6,786 nt of DNA from Burkholderiales bacterium (lineage in GTDB: Bacteria > Pseudomonadota > Gammaproteobacteria > Burkholderiales > Burkholderiaceae_C), in the NCBI GenBank assembly GCA_025354615.1, contig JANXMO010000309.1, forward strand, positions 1-6,786, in the 5' to 3' direction. Under the pieces are notes generated by a model. The model was not told the DNA's origin and made no database searches. It saw only the letters and a program-made list of their open reading frames with translations. Shown in pieces: positions 5,355 through 6,786 of this stretch. How positions within the stretch are numbered: position 1 is the first letter of the stretch; each line of letters starts with the position of its first letter. The position numbers and the translations under genes are program-made.

Positions 5355-6786
5355 CAAGTGAGTGTGTCCTGCGTTGCAGCGTCGGCGCTGGTGCCGAAGC
5401 GTTTGAACGGGTCATAGGGAAACACGTCGTGCACGTCGCCCGCCAGGATGCGGTTCTGGTGAGATTGCCAAAAGGCGGCGTCCAGCAGGTCGGCATGGTG
5501 GCGCATGAACACCTCGCGCACGCCGGGGTGGCCAAGCAAGAACGGCCCGAAGGTTTCGGGAAACACGTCTTTCGGGCCGACGGCGTACCATATTTCGCCA
5601 GACATTTCTTCCTCTTCGTTGCGCGGCGCCGGCACCCTGCGGAACTGGCAATCGGTCAGGTATTCGATTTCGTCGTAATCGTAAAACACCACTTTGCCGT
5701 GGCGGGTAACGCCAAAATTCTTCCACAGCATGTCACCCGGAAAGATGTTGGCGGCGACGAGGTCTTTGATGGCGTTGCCGTACTCGACCACGGCGCGCTC
5801 GATCTGCGCCGCGTTGTTGGCCGCGGCAGCGTCTTGCAGGTACAGATTGAGCGGCACCATGCGCCGTTCGATGTAGACGTGGCAAATCACGAGGTCGCCG
5901 CCCGCCTCCTCCAGCACGCTGGAGCAGTGGTGGCGCAGCTCGGCGATCAGCTCGTCGGTGAAGCGCGCGCGGGGAAAGGCCACGTTGCTGTACTCCAGCG
6001 TGTCGGCCATGCGGCCCACGCGGTCGTGCTGTTTGACGAGCCCGTATTTGTGCTTGATCTGCTCCCGTGTGGTGTCTTTTTGCGGCGGGTAGAAGTCCTT
6101 GATGACTTTGAAGACGTAGGGAAAGCTGGGCAAATCGAACACCAGCATCACCATGCCCTTGATGCCGGGCGCCAACCGGAATGCGTCTGACGAATGCCGC
6201 AGGTGGGCCAAGAAGTCGCGGTAGAACAGGCTTTTGCCGTGCTTTTGCAAGCCCAGCGCGTTGTAGATTTCGCCGCGCGGCTTGCCCGGCATCAGCGAGC
6301 GCAGGAAGTGCACGCAAGCCGATGGCACTTCCATTTCAACCATGAAGTAGGCGTGCGCGAAGCTGAACAGCCGCAGCAAATCGTCTTCGCCGAACAGTGC
6401 CGCATCGATGCGCAAGCTACCGTGCGGCGTATGCAGCAGCGGCAGCGCAAACGGCAGGTCCCGAAAGCCGTTGACGATCTTGCCGACCACGTAAGCACCT
6501 TTGTTGCGGAAGAACAGCGCGCTCAGCACCTGGATTTGAAAATTTGCCCGTGGCCGGAAGTCGCCCAACTGCCCGGCCACTGCCTGCAACACGTGGTCCA
6601 CGTCACGGCCCAAGTCGTCGAATGGCACGGCCAGCCCGAAACGCGCAGCAGCGCCAGCCAGGTGTCGCGCCACGAGGCGGGCGTTGGGTAATAGGCATGG
6701 AAAGTGGGCACGGCGGCGGTGGCGTCATCGGGCTCGATGTACTCGGTCGACACCGCGGGGCGCACGAAAATGAAGTCGTTGTGAAA
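5354..6786 (-). CDS. aceK: isocitrate dehydrogenase kinase/phosphatase AceK, 3' part, with apparent frameshift
   Basis: AceK phosphorylates and dephosphorylates isocitrate dehydrogenase and so switches carbon between the TCA cycle and the glyoxylate bypass during growth on acetate or fatty acids. The frame 6673-5354 is continuous (439 codons). It holds the ATP-binding loop 'APGIKGM', the ATP-contacting Lys in 'VFKVIKD', the active-site Asp in '[10 protein letters not shown]', and the Asn and Asp residues of '[11 protein letters not shown]' and 'FYDYDEIEY'. The spacing between the loop, Lys and Asp agrees with the E. coli enzyme (about 315-321, 336, 371). The normal C-terminus '[17 protein letters not shown]' is present. 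Further upstream the family sequence ('[20 protein letters not shown]', then '[16 protein letters not shown]') is in another frame up to 6786, so one base seems missing near 6645. Roughly the first 100 residues lie outside the window. Either a sequencing error or an inactivated gene is possible. Confidence 0.9.
6641..6650 (-). other. apparent one-base deletion (frameshift) in aceK
   Basis: On the minus strand CTGCTGCGCGTTTCGG changes from the frame coding 'WRDTWLALL' to the frame coding '[14 protein letters not shown]'. Both halves match AceK and are contiguous in the family, so adding one base within GCGCG (for example CGC-CGT) restores a single reading frame. Confidence 0.75.

Noticed and set aside
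5429..6190. Plus-strand open frame opposite aceK
   Set aside because: It is a mirror of AceK codons; AceK has clear motifs on the minus strand.
1..6786. tRNA, rRNA, CRISPR arrays, toxin-antitoxin pairs and phage genes
   Set aside because: I saw no cloverleaf-like sequence, regularly spaced repeats other than the MshL linker, or proteins of these systems.

Overview
The window is GC-rich and its coding style and gene content suggest a betaproteobacterium of the Comamonadaceae, perhaps a plant-associated Acidovorax-like organism. This rests on an MSHA-type pilus secretin, a betaproteobacterial-looking isocitrate dehydrogenase kinase/phosphatase (AceK), an IS30-family element, and a perfect plant-inducible-promoter (PIP/hrp-type) box. 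The genus is an inference.

Layout: (1) 3-1307, plus strand: the 3' part of an MshL-type outer-membrane secretin, with a Gly/Ser linker built from four 30-bp units. mshM, the usual next gene of an MSHA operon, does not follow. (2) 1361 to about 2345, minus strand: a decayed AAA-type ATPase with a frameshift, a nonsense codon and no N-terminal Walker A region. (3) About 2350-2964, plus strand: a segment of clearly lower GC that starts with TTCGC-N15-TTCGC and a CATGAT -10-like hexamer 30 nt further on. It continues into an unrecognised open frame with a Pro/Ser/Thr/Ala-rich N-terminus, which looks like a HrpX/HrpB-type regulated type III effector candidate. (4) About 2965-4075: a complete-looking IS30-family insertion sequence lying exactly on the 3' end of that frame. 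If the flanking TTTA copies are the target duplication, the original frame would have stopped (TAA) at the insertion point, and the IS has replaced that stop with six extra codons. (5) 4080-4197: the continuation of the low-GC segment, with a long inverted repeat. (6) 4198-6786, minus strand: a tightly packed aceK, MaoC-like dehydratase and short-chain dehydrogenase operon with overlapping stop/start codons. aceK runs off the right edge and carries an apparent one-base frameshift near 6645.

Overall this is an accessory insertion (effector candidate, own promoter, IS) placed between a broken pilus/ATPase region and a conserved acetate/acyl-CoA-metabolism operon. The most interesting element is the PIP-box-driven, IS-capped effector candidate.
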